Source: Bactrocera neohumeralis (taxonomy: Eukaryota; Arthropoda; Insecta; Diptera; Tephritidae). Taken from it: a stretch of DNA of 64,000 nt. How positions within the stretch are numbered: position 1 is the first letter of the stretch; each line of letters starts with the position of its first letter. Shown here one piece after another: positions 1-10,357 of this stretch. Under the pieces are notes generated by a model. The model searched no databases and was not told where the DNA came from. It worked only from the letters and a program-made list of their open reading frames with translations. The position numbers and the translations under genes were made by a program. The stretch is taken from positions 37,734,839 through 37,798,838 of the forward strand of contig NC_065919.1 in NCBI RefSeq assembly GCF_024586455.1, given 5' to 3'.

Positions 1-949
1 GTGCGCGAACATGTTTATCGTGTATGGCGTTGTCGGCGCACAAAATCTCATTTCTCTCGTGTCGCCGAACAGTGAAGATCGCGGACAATGGCAAGTATTA
101 AGGGGAGAGCCTGCTTTCGAGGCTTCAAAAAATCGATTTTTTTGGGAGGGAAAGAAATAATTGATTCAAGCGAAATTTCTAGGCTTTATAGTTATATATT
201 TGAACATCTTTCACAAATTTTTGGATACGAAATCTTTGATATTCTGCCTTTGGGAAGCAATTACCCGATGCATCTAGCATGTACATTTTTCGGACGGCGG
301 GCACGATGCAGGTCGCAATTTCTATCGGAAACAAAAAATTCAAAGAGATTCATATTTTTTATTAATTTATCTTCTAGTTAAACTAAGAAAATTCCAAAAA
401 AAAGTGTAAAATTTAAAATTTTATTAAAAATTGAATAAATAGTGGCTTTTGATCAAAAGAATTTTACTTTATGCTGTATAAAAATATGTTAAAACTTGAC
501 TTTTCTTAATATTTTTTTAGTTTAAATATAAGATAGTTTTATGTCAATGATAATAAACTTTGCCCTAATTCCATACGACGTTTAGTTTTTTTTCTATCCT
601 ACCCGCCAATTAAGAATAATCGTAAAAATAAAAACCGAGAAATCACGCTTCAAAGTTTTCGCTTTTTGCCTAAGCGCTCATACATATACATAGTGTAAGA
701 AAAATAAAAGTTAGAATAACTTATTAACGAAATACAATGAAATAGATAAAAATGCTACATTAGAAATATATTCCAAGAAATGATCCGCTTGCCTGTCGCA
801 CATGTTAACTCTGTGAAGAACGGACGCAAAATGGATTTGTGTGTCGTGTATGGGCAAACGAATTCATACCGATCGAACGCACTTGTGTGCTCGTGTATGG
901 GCTCTATTAGCTTAATAATAATATTTGTAAAGGCCAAAAAACAAAAAAA
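1..949. other. AT-rich stretch with no recognised gene
   Basis: I recognise no gene or repeat here. A 97-codon open frame runs on the plus strand from 88 to 381, with a start in the context gacaatgg, but its translation resembles nothing I know. It has no clear domain, signal peptide or splice pattern. After 381 the DNA becomes strongly AT-rich. The stretch ends where the first mini-me element begins. Confidence 0.4.
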
Positions 950-1213
950 ACAAGTAAGGAAGGGCTAAGTTCGGGTGTCACCGAACATTTTATACTCTCG
1001 CATGGTAAAGTGATAATCGAGATTTCATAATACGTCATTTACATATTTTTCAAATACCGTATTTTTGTAAAGTTTTATTCCGCTATCATCATTGGTTCCT
1101 AATGTATCGGGTGATTTTTTAAGAGCTTGATAACTTTTTTTTAAAAAAAAACGCATAAAATTTGCAAAATCTCATCGGTTCTTTATTTGAAACGTTAGAT
1201 TGGTTCATGACAT

Positions 1214-1440
1214 TTACTTTTTGAAGATAATTTCATTTAAATGTTGACCGCGGCTGCGTCTTAGGTGGTCCATTCGGAAAGTCCAATTTTGGGCAACTTT
1301 TTCGAGCATTTCGGCCGGAATAGCCCGAATTTCTTCGGAAATGTTGTCTTCCAAAGCTGGAATAGTTGCTGGCTTATTTCTGTAGACTTTAGACTTGACG
1401 TAGCCCCACAAAAAATAGTCTAAAGGCGTTAAATCGCATT
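1214..1440 (-). pseudogene. Inverted duplicate of the transposase C-terminus
   Basis: On the minus strand this encodes the same C-terminal segment (WGYVKSKVYRNKPATIP to NEIIFKK) found on the plus strand at about 1780-1978. At this reading it is essentially identical. It forms the left arm of the snap-back element. It has no promoter or start of its own and is a by-product of the inversion-duplication. Confidence 0.85.
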
Positions 1441-1460
1441 ATCTTGGTGGCCAACTGCCC

Positions 1461-1978
1461 ATGCATCCCGAAAAATGCACTGTTTGGTGTGGTTTGTACG
1501 CTGGTGGAATCATTGGAACGTATTTTTTCAAAGATGCTGTTGGACGCAACGTTACGGTGAATGGCGATCGCTATCGTTCGATGCTAACAAACTTTTTGTT
1601 GCCAAAAATGGAAGAACTGAACTTGGTTGACATGTGGTTTCAACAAGATGGCGCTACATGCCACACAGCTCGCGATTCTATGGCCATTTTGAGGGAAAAC
1701 TTCGGAGAACAATTCATCTCAAGAAATGGACCCGTAAGTTGGCTATCAAGATCATGCGATTTAACGCCTTTAGACTATTTTTGTGGGGCTACGTCAAGTC
1801 TAAAGTCTACAGAAATAAGCCAGCAACTATTCCAGCTTTGGAAGACAACATTTCCGAAGAAATTCGGGCTATTCCGGCCGAAATGCTCGAAAAAGTTGCC
1901 CAAAATTGGACTTTCCGAATGGACCACCTAAGACGCAGCCGCGGTCAACATTTAAATGAAATTATCTTCAAAAAGTAA
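1461..1978 (+). pseudogene. Mariner-superfamily transposase, C-terminal half
   Basis: The translation from 1461 begins in the catalytic core (MHPEKCTVWCGLYAGG). It continues through the second catalytic Asp in FQQDGATCHTA and the third in SCDLTPLDYF, about 36 residues apart. A one-base loss in the T run near 1783 shifts the frame. The rest (WGYVKSKVY to NEIIFKK, stop at 1976-1978) is read in another frame. The DNA-binding domain and the first catalytic Asp are absent. The protein would have cut and rejoined transposon ends in the nucleus; this copy cannot. The C-terminal part is repeated on the minus strand at 1214-1440 in the other arm. Confidence 0.85.
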
Positions 1979-2979
1979 ATGTCATGAACCAATCTAACGT
2001 TTCAAATAAAGAACCGATGAGATTTTGCAAATTTTATGCGTTTTTTTTTTAAAAAAAAGTTATCAAGCTCTTAAAAAATCACCCGATATATACTCGTATT
2101 ATACAGAAAAGGCATCAGATGGAATTCAAAATAGCGTTATATTGGAAGAAGGCGTGGTTGTGAACCGATTTCACCCATATTTCGTACATGTCATCAGGGT
2201 GTTAATGAAATATTATATACCGAATTTCATTGAAATCGGTTTAGTAGTTCCTTGATATGATTTTTGGTCCATAAGTGGGCGAGGCCACGCCCATTTTCAA
2301 TTTTTAAAAAAAGCGTAGCTGCAGCTTCCTTCTGCAATTTCTTCCGTAAAATTTAGTGTTTCTGACGTTTTTTGTTAGTCGGTTAACGCACTTTTAGTGA
2401 TTTTCAACATAACCTTTGTATGGAGGTGGGCGTGGTTATTATCCGATTTCTTCCATTTTTGAACTGTACATGGAAATGCCTGAAGAAAACGACTCTGTAG
2501 AGTTTGGTTGACATAGCTATAGTAGTTTCCGAGATATGTACAAAAACTTAGTAGGGGGCGGGACCACGCCCACTTTTCCAAATCTGCCCCTCCCTAATGC
2601 GATCCTTTGTGCCAAATTTCACTTTAATATCCTTATTTATGGCTTAGTTATGACACTTTATAGGTTTTCGGTTTCAGCCATTTTGTGGGCGTGGCAGTTG
2701 GCCGATTTTGCCCATCTTCGAATTTAACCTTCTTATAGAGCCAAGAAATACGTGTACCAAGTTTCATCATGATATCTCAATTTTTACTCAAGTTACAGCT
2801 TGCACGGACGGACGGACGGGACAGACAGACATCCGGATTTCAACTCTACTCGTCACCCTGATCACTTTGGTATACATAACCCTATATCTGACTCTTTTAG
2901 TTTTAGGACTTACAAACAACCGTTATGTGAACAAAACTATAATACTCTCTTTAGCAACTTTGTTGCGAGAGTATAAAAA

Positions 2980-3889
2980 ACAAGTAAGGAAGGGCTAAGT
3001 TCGGATGTCACCGAACATTTTATACTCTCGCATGATAAAGTGATAATCGAGATTTCATTATACATCATTTATATATTTTTCAAATACCGTATTTTTGTAA
3101 AGTTTTATTCCGCTATCATCATTGGTTCCTAATGTATATATTATGTATACAGAGAAGGCATCAGATGGAATTCGAAATAGCGTTATATTGGAAGAAGCCG
3201 TGGTTGTGAACCGATTTCACCCATATTTCGTACGTGTCATCAGGGTGTTAAGAAAATATTATATACCGAATTTCATTGAAATCGGTCTAGTAGTTCCTGA
3301 GATATGGTTTTTGGTCCATAAGTGGGCGAGACCACGCCCATTTTCAATTTTTAAAAAAGGACTGGGTGCAGCTTTCTTCTGCCATTTTTTCCGTAAAATT
3401 TAGTGTTTCTGACGTTTTTTGTTAGTCGGTTAACGCACTTTTAGTGATTTTCAACATAACCTTTGTATGGGAGGTGGGCGTGGTTATTATCCGATTTCTA
3501 TGCCAAGATATGTGCCAAATTCCACTTTAATATCTCTATTTATGGCTTAGTTATGACACTTTATAGGTTTTCGGTTTCCGCCATTTTGTGGGCGTGGCGG
3601 TGGGCCGATTTTGCCCATCTTCGAACTTAACCTTCTTATAGAGCCAAGAAATACGTGTACCAAGTTTCATCATGATATCTCAATTTTTACTCAAGTTACA
3701 GCTTGCACGGACGGACGGACAGACGGACGGACAGACAGACATCCGGATTTCGACTCTACTCGTCACCCTGATCACTTTGGTATATATAACCCTATATCTG
3801 ACTCTTTTAGTTTTAGGACTTACAAACAACCGTTATGTGAACAAAACTATAATACTCTCCTTAGCAACATTGTTGCGAGAGTATAAAAA
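2980..3889 (+). mobile_element. mini-me-like element, type A, copy 2, in tandem with copy 1
   Basis: This copy starts directly at the last bases of copy 1 with no spacer, giving a head-to-tail tandem. It has the same terminal blocks. The left hairpin GTTCGG...CCGAAC is at about 2999-3016 and the right end is TTGTTGCGAGAGTATAAAA. The GTCY tract is at 3706-3741. Compared with the copy at 33255 it lacks about 130 bp near 3500, so one GC-box unit is missing. Head-to-tail copies are common for Helentron-type elements, which tend to insert at each other's ends. Confidence 0.8.
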
Positions 3890-4312
3890 CACTGTGCACA
3901 TGACAACGGTGGCTTTAGTAAGCTACAAGAGCTCGTTAATTGCCTACTTTAGTCATCTACAAGGACAACAGAATCAATGACGGCAGCGCCTGATTCAAAC
4001 CGAACGAATTCACAACAATAACAATAATTGTAGTATCACTTTTAACAGCGATACAACCAACAATAGTGAAGGCGAAAGCAAAATTGATTTGCAGAATAAA
4101 ACAACAATAAATACAACGAACGCGGAAGTCAGAAGCATTCGAGAGCAATACTAAACGCTTCATCAGCAACAACAAAAGGTGAGCAGCAGTGCGAGAACAG
4201 CGAAGAATATAACTGGCAGCACTGCAACATCTATCGTGCCCACGTCCACGCCGGTGTATACAGTAAAAACACTTCACATAGGCGTCACATGTCATTTACA
4301 ACACTAAGAACA
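3890..4312. other. CAA-rich intergenic stretch
   Basis: No gene is supported. The DNA is rich in short CAA/ACAATA runs (about 4010-4180). Open frames on both strands are low-complexity and match nothing I know. Confidence 0.4.
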
Positions 4313-4700
4313 ACAAGTAAGAAAAGCTAAGTTCGGGTGCAACCGAACATTTTATACTCTTGCAACTTGCTGGAATCAAAGCTAGGGATATATCTTACGA
4401 TGTTAAACATATAAAACACAAACACAGACCGACAAATTCGGCATAAGATTTGTTAGAAAAAATTAAATCCTTATATGTATGTACTATGTGGGAGTTGGGG
4501 TCCTATCGACCAGATTTTATCTATTAACTGTTATCATGCCCCTAGGTTTCATTGAGGTACATCACATGCAATCACCAATCATACGGAACAAAGTCAGTCG
4601 GATGTCCGAAAATCCCGGTAATGGTTATATGGGGGTGAATATTTGGATGCCCAACTTAGTGGGAAGCACACACTTGAGTTTAAATTGTGGATAGTTCACT
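4313..4700 (+). mobile_element. mini-me-like element, type B, left end fragment
   Basis: The fragment starts ACAAGTAAGAAAAGCTAAG, followed by a GTTCGGGTGCAACCGAAC hairpin and TTTTATACTCTTGCAACTTGC. Type B differs from type A in using CTTGC where A has CTCGC, and in its body sequence. The same end recurs at 25528, 28486, 31348 and 43055, and inverted near 50236. The homology fades after about 4650, so the copy is truncated. A gene-free AT-rich stretch with ATGT runs follows to 5022. Confidence 0.6.
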
Positions 4701-5022
4701 TACACTCGCGTTAAGTACTACATATATGTATGTAAGTGAAAATACGATTGATTTCGACCACGAATTAAATATTAATTTATTTTAATCATAAAGCTGTTAA
4801 TGTTGCAATTACTACCCTTTTAACTTTAGCTCTTTGAAAGATATGTATGTGCATTAAACCATTTAGAGGGTCAGAAGTGATTCTTGCTACTGAAATCTTC
4901 AGTTATGAGACTTTATAATTTTTAATTTTTCATTTAATGGCAATTTGAGGACGTGACAGTCCATCTGCAATACCAACTTCGTTTGAGTGCCAAGGAACCT
5001 ACATATGTAGCAAGTTTCATCA

Positions 5023-5649
5023 ATGTTCGGACCGACATTGAAAACATTTTGAAAACACATTTGTATGTTGTGGAATCTAAGTCGTTCGGACCGACAATTT
5101 TGTGTTTTCACTGACAACTATCAATAGCGGCATTATCTTGCTCTTGCAAGATTGCACGATGACACAAAATGCAAAAACCCTATACCTAAATATGCAAGCC
5201 CAAGAGAGCACCCATTGCAGAATCTAGTGATATATGACGATACGAAAATAAACGTGGGTTTTAGTCTGACATATTTATAGCCATTGCAAATATTTTTCTG
5301 CGTGTGTTTGTTGTTGTGCCGTTGCACCAAGAGGAAAAATTCTGCAATTTCTGCACCGTGCAAGGTTTTGCAAGAGCAAGAGAATCCCCCTAATATGAGA
5401 ATTTCAAGCGACAGCTGTTTTTGTATATGGAATGTAAACAAATATCAAGTGACAATTTAGGGTCGGCAAAATATGTCTTCCAAAAACATCGATTGAACTA
5501 GAGCAGGCACAGATTATAATGAGTGGAATGTAAGTTTTCAAGTAGTTTTCAGCGAAAACTGTGTTTTCGTTTGACAGATTTTACATGGACGAAAACACAA
5601 GTTTTCGTGCGAAAACCAGTTTCGTTGTTTTCGTTGTCGGTCCGAACAT
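5023..5649. mobile_element. Candidate MITE with 24-bp inverted ends
   Basis: The left end ATGTTCGGACCGACATTGAA at 5023 is matched by the complement of the right end (CGTTGTCGGTCCGAACAT, to 5649). About 22 of the first 24 bases pair. A second GTTCGGACCGAC lies at about 5089, and GAAAAC/GTTTTC motifs cluster just inside both ends. No convincing target duplication is seen, and I do not recognise the family. It encloses a second inverted-repeat unit at 5136-5381. Confidence 0.5.
5136..5381. repeat. Nested inverted-repeat unit
   Basis: TCTTGCTCTTGCAAGATTGC at 5136 is the complement of GTGCAAGGTTTTGCAAGAGC ending at 5381, with two small differences. The 246-bp unit lies wholly within the larger inverted-repeat element at 5023-5649. 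It may be a small MITE inserted into it, or an internal palindrome of that element. Confidence 0.5.
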
Positions 5650-6313
5650 AGTATTATGGAATGTAGAGCGACAATCACTCTGAGTGTTAGGATCATGGGT
5701 TTAATGGACGCCATGTTGGGCCATGGATGCCGATATCCGGAACATCTAACCTTCGAATAAATATTAGTTAAAGTTATTTACCACAACACTCAGATGAAAG
5801 TGATCCTCATCGGAGAAAATTATTTTCTTAAAAAATCGTTATCGTTTTCAAGTTGTTCTTTGGCAAAATCAGCAAATTCACGAGGTTTACGGTGGTCCAA
5901 TGGCTTCAGTTTTTGAGTGAGAATAATTTTATTACTATGCAAGCCTAAAATACAGATCATGACATATTTAAAGTGGCCACTACACTTTATAATCATATCC
6001 ATCCCTATAGGAAAACCCTGTAGTATTGAATAACCGCAGAAAATATTTGGTATTAAATACGATCTAAGGTCAGATGGAAAACCTCAGCAAGCTTCTCACA
6101 ATGTTGCCACCTAAGCCAGTAGACTGCCGAAAGCGAAAACGTGGAGCGTAGCTTTATTAGACAGTTATGCTACTGCAATTGCCAAAGCTAACGGCGGCTA
6201 TTATGGTCATATGACTCCAGAGCATAAATAATGATGATGCTAATGCAGAACTGCAACGAGACGTGGCCAAAACAAACGTTGTCTTCGCTTAACTGCTGGT
6301 ATCAGACACAGTA
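5650..6313. other. Stretch without a recognised gene
   Basis: I see no supported gene, only short open frames. Part of the right half may be the 5' region of the mariner copy that follows, but no terminal inverted repeat was found. Confidence 0.35.
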
Positions 6314-7220
6314 TATACTGAGGCTATCTCTAAAAAAAATGTTTACAAGTGGTATAGTGAGTTCCAAGCCGGCCGTGAACGTGTCGAAGACGAAGAGCGT
6401 CCAGGGCGACCATCAACCTCAACCGACGAAGCTCAACAAATCAAAGATTTGGTGTTGAAAAACCGTTGATTAACAATTAGAGACCTTGCTGATGAAGTTG
6501 GCATATCGAAAGGCTCAGCCAATACCAATTTGAAGGATGTTTTGGGCCTCAAGCGCGTCAAATCTCGACTGGTACCGAAAACATTGAATTTTTTGAAAAA
6601 AAGGCGTCGCGTTGAAGTGTGTGAAACGATGCTTTCCGACTACCAGCGTGTCATGAAACGCATTATAACTGGCGATGAGAGTTGGATCTATGCTTACGAC
6701 CCCGAAACAACCGATCAATCGAGCGAATATCGTGCCAAAAGAGAGCCGAGACCAAAAAAATTGCGCCAAAGTCGCTCAAAAATCAAGGTCATGTTGACTG
6801 TTTTCTTCGATTATTGTGGTGTTGTGCATTATGAATTCCTTCCAACCGGTCAAACAATCAACAAGGAATATTATTTGAACGTTATACGTCGTTTGCGTAA
6901 CGCTATCTGCCTAAAAAGGCCGGAGTTGTGGAAAGACAATTCTTGTTTTACACCACGATAATGCACCATCCCATACTGCCCTCGTAATTCGTGATCATTT
7001 CGCCAAAAACTCAACCCATATCGTTCCGCAACCACCGTATTCACCTGATCTGGAGCCGTGCGACTTCTGACTGTTCACCAAGCTCAAAAGACCGCTCCGG
7101 GGATACCGTTTTTATACGATAGAGGAGATTCAAGCCGCAGCGAAGACGGAACTGAAGGCCATCCCGGAAAGTAACTACAACCAGTGTTTCGAAGATTGGA
7201 AAATTCGTTGGCATAAGTGA
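6314..7220 (+). pseudogene. Mariner transposase (DD34D), decayed
   Basis: Nearly the whole mariner protein can be followed. The helix-turn-helix region has YKWYSEFQAGRE and the RPGRPST segment, then LTIRDLADEVGISKGS. The catalytic core has the first Asp in ITGDESWIYAYDPE, the second in HHDNAPSHTA and the third in SPDLEPCDF, exactly 34 residues after the second. An in-frame TGA sits near 6466, a frameshift near 6950 just before HHDN, and another TGA replaces a codon after PCDF near 7068. The end is CFEDWKIRWHK and a stop at 7218-7220. The enzyme would excise and insert DNA at TA dinucleotides; this copy is dead. A more decayed relative lies at 26928 and a scrap at 34432. Confidence 0.9.
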
Positions 7221-7669
7221 ATTGCATCGGGAGGGGACTACTTACATACAGAATTTTCAAAATAAATACAATGTCACCTTATTTTTTGGGCACAGTAGTA
7301 TATCGACAAAACAACGTTCCACAGATTTGCAGCTCTTTTCCATTTCTCAGATTGTATGTGCGGGTGGATTTACACGGCAATTACCTAATAATAAGGGGGT
7401 TTCAGACCAGATTATTGTAAAGCGTCGATTTTTGACACCGCCATTTTGCATGACTGGTTTATGTTGTGTTCGTGTTCTTCACTACATACATACATATATT
7501 ACCTCATTTTGTTAGCTGTTCCTCGCCCTTGTCTCTTTACACATGGCGTCGGTCTTAAACTTATTAGTTTGAAGTACTCTAATCTTAAACTTCAACAACA
7601 TGGTCTAGACGATTATCGTAGATTTTCAACGCGACTGTTGTGATATTGGCAAGAAAAGTATTGCTGTTT
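7221..7669. other. Mariner 3' flank and unrecognised DNA
   Basis: The first bases are the 3' trailer of the mariner copy. The rest, to the mini-me end, holds only short open frames that I cannot support as genes. Confidence 0.35.
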
Positions 7670-8689
7670 TTTTATACTCTCGCAACAAAGTTGCTAAGTT
7701 TGTTCACATAACGGTTGTTTGTAAGTCCTAAAACTAAAAGAGTCAGATATGGGGTTATATATACCAAAATGATCAGGGTGACGAGTAGAGTTGAAATCCG
7801 GATGTCTGTCTGTCCGTCCGTGCAAGCTGTAACTTGAGTAAAAATTGAGATATCATAATGAAACTTGGTACACGTATTTCTTGGCCACGTAAGAAGGTTA
7901 ATTTCGAAAATGAGCGAAATCGGCCAACTGCCACGCCCACAAAATGGCGAAAACCGAAAACCTATGTATAAAGTGTCATAACTAAGCCATAAATAAAGAT
8001 ATTAAAATGAAATTTGGCACAAAGGAACGCATTAGGGAGGGGCATATTTGGACGTAATTTTTTTGGAAAAGTGGGTGTGGCCCCGCCCCCTACTAAGTTT
8101 TTTGTACGTATCTCGGAAACTACTATAGCTATGTCAACCAAACTCTATAGAGTCGTTTCCTTCAGGCATTTCCATATACAGTTCAAAAATGGAAGAAATC
8201 GGATAATAACCACGCCCACCTCCCATACAAAGGTTATGTTGAAAATCACTAAAAGTGCGTTAACCGACTGACAAAAAACGTCAGAAACACTAAATTTCAC
8301 GGAAGAAATGGCAGAAGGAAGCTGCACCCAGGCTTTTTTTTTGAAAAGGGGCGTGGCCTCGCCCACTTATGGACCAAAAACCATATCTCAGGAACTACTA
8401 AACCGATTTCAATGAAATTCGGTATATAATATTTTCTTAACACCCTGATGACATGTACGAAATATGGGTGAAATCGGTTCTCAACCACGCCTTCTTCCAA
8501 TATCACGCTATTTTGAATTCTGTATAATATATACATTAGGAACCAATGACGATAGCGAAATAAAACTTTACACAAATACGGTATTTAAAAAATATGTAAA
8601 TGACGGATAATGAAGTCTCGATTATCACTTTATCATGCGAGAGTATAAAATGTTCGGTGACACCCGAACTTAGCCCTTCCTTACTTGTT
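7670..8689 (-). mobile_element. mini-me-like element, type A, near complete, reverse orientation
   Basis: This is the best uninterrupted copy for reading the element. Subterminal inverted repeats TTTTATACTCTCGCA (7670-7684) and TGCGAGAGTATAAAA (8636-8650) lie next to two hairpins: GCAAC/GTTGC at 7682-7694 and GTTCGG/CCGAAC at 8652-8669. The right end is TAGCCCTTCCTTACTTGTT. The GTCY run is at about 7803-7820 beside the conserved core. The body has GC-box-like sites at 7931, 8071-8090, 8210, 8347-8364 and 8485, spaced 137-140 bp. Two internal blocks about 276 bp apart share ATCTCGGAAACTACT, GAAATCGG and CCACGCC in the same order, so the body appears to be built from diverged tandem units. No protein is encoded. 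Confidence 0.85.
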
Positions 8690-9854
8690 ACTATTACACT
8701 TGATATTACGATTGTTGTTCTCGTCACATGCTTGTAGTTTGTGCTACATTTTTCGTTTCTTTGTTGTACTTTTTTTGCTCTTTCACCTAGCCGTGAGTGC
8801 GTTTGTCCCCCGATTCGCTGCCTATTTGCAACCAAGTGGTTGTTTGGCTGTACGCCACTTTAACTGTGTTGCCGTAGCCCCAATTAGTGTTATAAGATGA
8901 ATTTCTTTAATGCTCGATATAAAGTAGAGATAGTGCCAGCGCGGCAACCTTTCTTCAATGCAATCGCCTTGTGCGCTTATCTGTGCGCTTCGGTGGCACT
9001 TTCTTTGGTGCGCTAAGTGAGAAAGTTTAATATACCATAGTCTTCACCAACACGTTTATTTACTCAACACATACAATTGCCAGTGTAGCGACAAAAGCCT
9101 AATTGCTTTAAACTAATTGCGGTAATAGCTTGAATTAGGCTATTTAATGTTTTCTCCAACTTTGTCTTATCACACACTGGCAATGGTATTTTTATCTGAG
9201 CTTGCGAATCTTTGTCTTGTCTAGGATTGTACGGTTGCAACCATGTTTAGCAGAGATTTTCGATCGACGATTAAAGCTAATACTACTCTCTAACGTGCTC
9301 TTACCTACATATCTTTAGAGTAGCTTTCAATTAAAGGGTTACATGAGCTTACGGGTTTCAAAAAATGTATTATCTTATTGAATTCTACAACACCTCTAGA
9401 ATATTGCCTAAATTTTCAAGTTGATCCGAGTCATGGTTTCGGAGAAACAGCCTTAAGAAGTTGTGCACTCGAAGCTAGCTAGGCTCGTCTTCAAACGCGT
9501 TTTTCTCGAACTCTGTAGCTATAAAAAATTCTAATTCTAACCTTTTAAATAACTTATTAAGTATTGTTCATATTTAAACTAAGAGTCGTATGAATATTTC
9601 ATAATGGTAATGGTATGTGCATATGTATTTATTTGTAAGAACACAGCTAGAATAGAAATCAGAACATTCAATAGCCGTTTTTGTCCAGTTTTGCTGTCAT
9701 ATTTTAAATTATAATTTCAACGAATGACCGATAGATCCTTCTCATAACTATAATTTAATTTCATATCTGACAAAAACTCAACCGAAGTGTATATATGTAT
9801 GTAATACTTTGAGTTCTTAAGTAAAACTCTACCCAAAGATCCGAATTCATTAAA
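8690..9854. other. Gene-free stretch
   Basis: Only short open frames occur on either strand. No domain, RNA gene or known repeat end was recognised between the mini-me and the mariner MITE. Confidence 0.4.
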
Positions 9855-10357
9855 TTGAGTAGTCGAAAAAGTCTTTTCGTATTTGTAATCAAACTCCAAC
9901 TTATTTTTTTATTTTTTAATAATAAATAAATAAACAAATAGATATGTATCATTTCGGTTAATCACTTTTTGCCATTTTTTCCCTAGAGACATTATTCCGT
10001 CAGTGTGAAACTTTCGTCAGTGTAAATCGAAATTTCGAAATTACAAGAACGGAAGTGAGCAAACCTTTGTTGTACTGCACGAACTCACAAATTTCATAGG
10101 TGGCTTTCGTGGCATTCTTACCTTTTTTATACAAAAACTTCAAAATATAGCGAATTTCTTCATTATTTTCACTTATTTTTGAACAGCTGTAACTTTTTCT
10201 CAATTTCCGCGAATTTAATAATTTTGGTTAAATGAAGCTTTAAATCTCACTTTTCAAATACTATATGGTATGAGACAATTTGATTTGTAGCACTGGAGAT
10301 ACTGCACTGCAACGACATCTATTGACAAAATACGAAAAGACTTTTTCGACTAGCCAA
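9855..10357 (-). mobile_element. Internally deleted mariner (MITE), mellifera-like
   Basis: The ends are TTGAGTAGTCGAAAAAGTCT and the complement of GACTTTTTCGACTAGCCAA, about 28 bp of inverted repeat. A TA follows the right end; the left TA appears mutated to AA. The minus strand of 10000-10203 keeps the start of a mariner transposase (NNEEIRYILKFLYKKGKNAT, a helix-turn-helix N-terminus). It runs straight into the 3' UTR, so the catalytic core is deleted. The 3' end (9855-9930) matches the reversed 3' end of the longer mariner at 11820-12612. Related copies lie at 53128-55984 (full length, invaded) and 48439-48482 (one end only). Confidence 0.8.

Larger units (their letters stand above)
1107..2086 (+). 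mobile_element. Snap-back mariner-superfamily element with TA duplication
   Basis: The element is 980 bp and inserted at a TA inside the mini-me (TA at 1105-1106 and 2087-2088). Its ends are TCGGGTGATTTTTTAAGAGC and the complement. The complementarity does not stop at a short TIR: 1107-1453 and 1737-2086 are inverted copies of each other over about 350 bp, with a 280-bp spacer. Both arms carry the 3' UTR and the C-terminal codons of one transposase. The N-terminal half of the gene and the original 5' end have therefore been replaced by an inverted copy of the 3' end. Aligning with uninterrupted mini-me copies confirms a clean insertion at the TA. Confidence 0.85.
950..2979 (+). mobile_element. 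mini-me/DINE-1-like element, type A, copy 1, interrupted
   Basis: This non-autonomous repeat starts with ACAAGTAAGGAAGGGCTAAG and a GTTCGG/CCGAAC hairpin. It ends with a second hairpin (GCAAC/GTTGC) and GAGAGTATAAAA. Near the 3' side it carries the mini-me signature: a TA-rich run, a conserved core around the ACCCTGATCA/CTACTCGTC block, and a GGAC/AGAC (GTCY) microsatellite at about 2807-2835. Mini-me and DINE-1 elements are described as non-autonomous Helentrons, rolling-circle elements with subterminal inverted repeats. TTTTATACTCTCGCA at one end and its complement at the other fit that. A snap-back mariner-type element splits this copy at 1107-2086. The outer sequence is collinear with the copies at 2980, 7670 and 33255. 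It encodes no credible protein. Confidence 0.8.

Noticed and set aside
2708..2998. Open frames in mini-me copies with similar translations (for example FNIFIYGLVMTLYRFSVSAI near 2640, 21390 and 53680)
   Set aside because: The same peptides appear because the DNA repeats are similar. The frames shift and stop between copies, both strands are equally open, and start and end do not correspond.
3957..4295. 112-codon minus-strand frame over a CAA-rich stretch
   Set aside because: The residues (runs of Ile, Val, Cys and Leu) follow from low-complexity DNA on the other strand.
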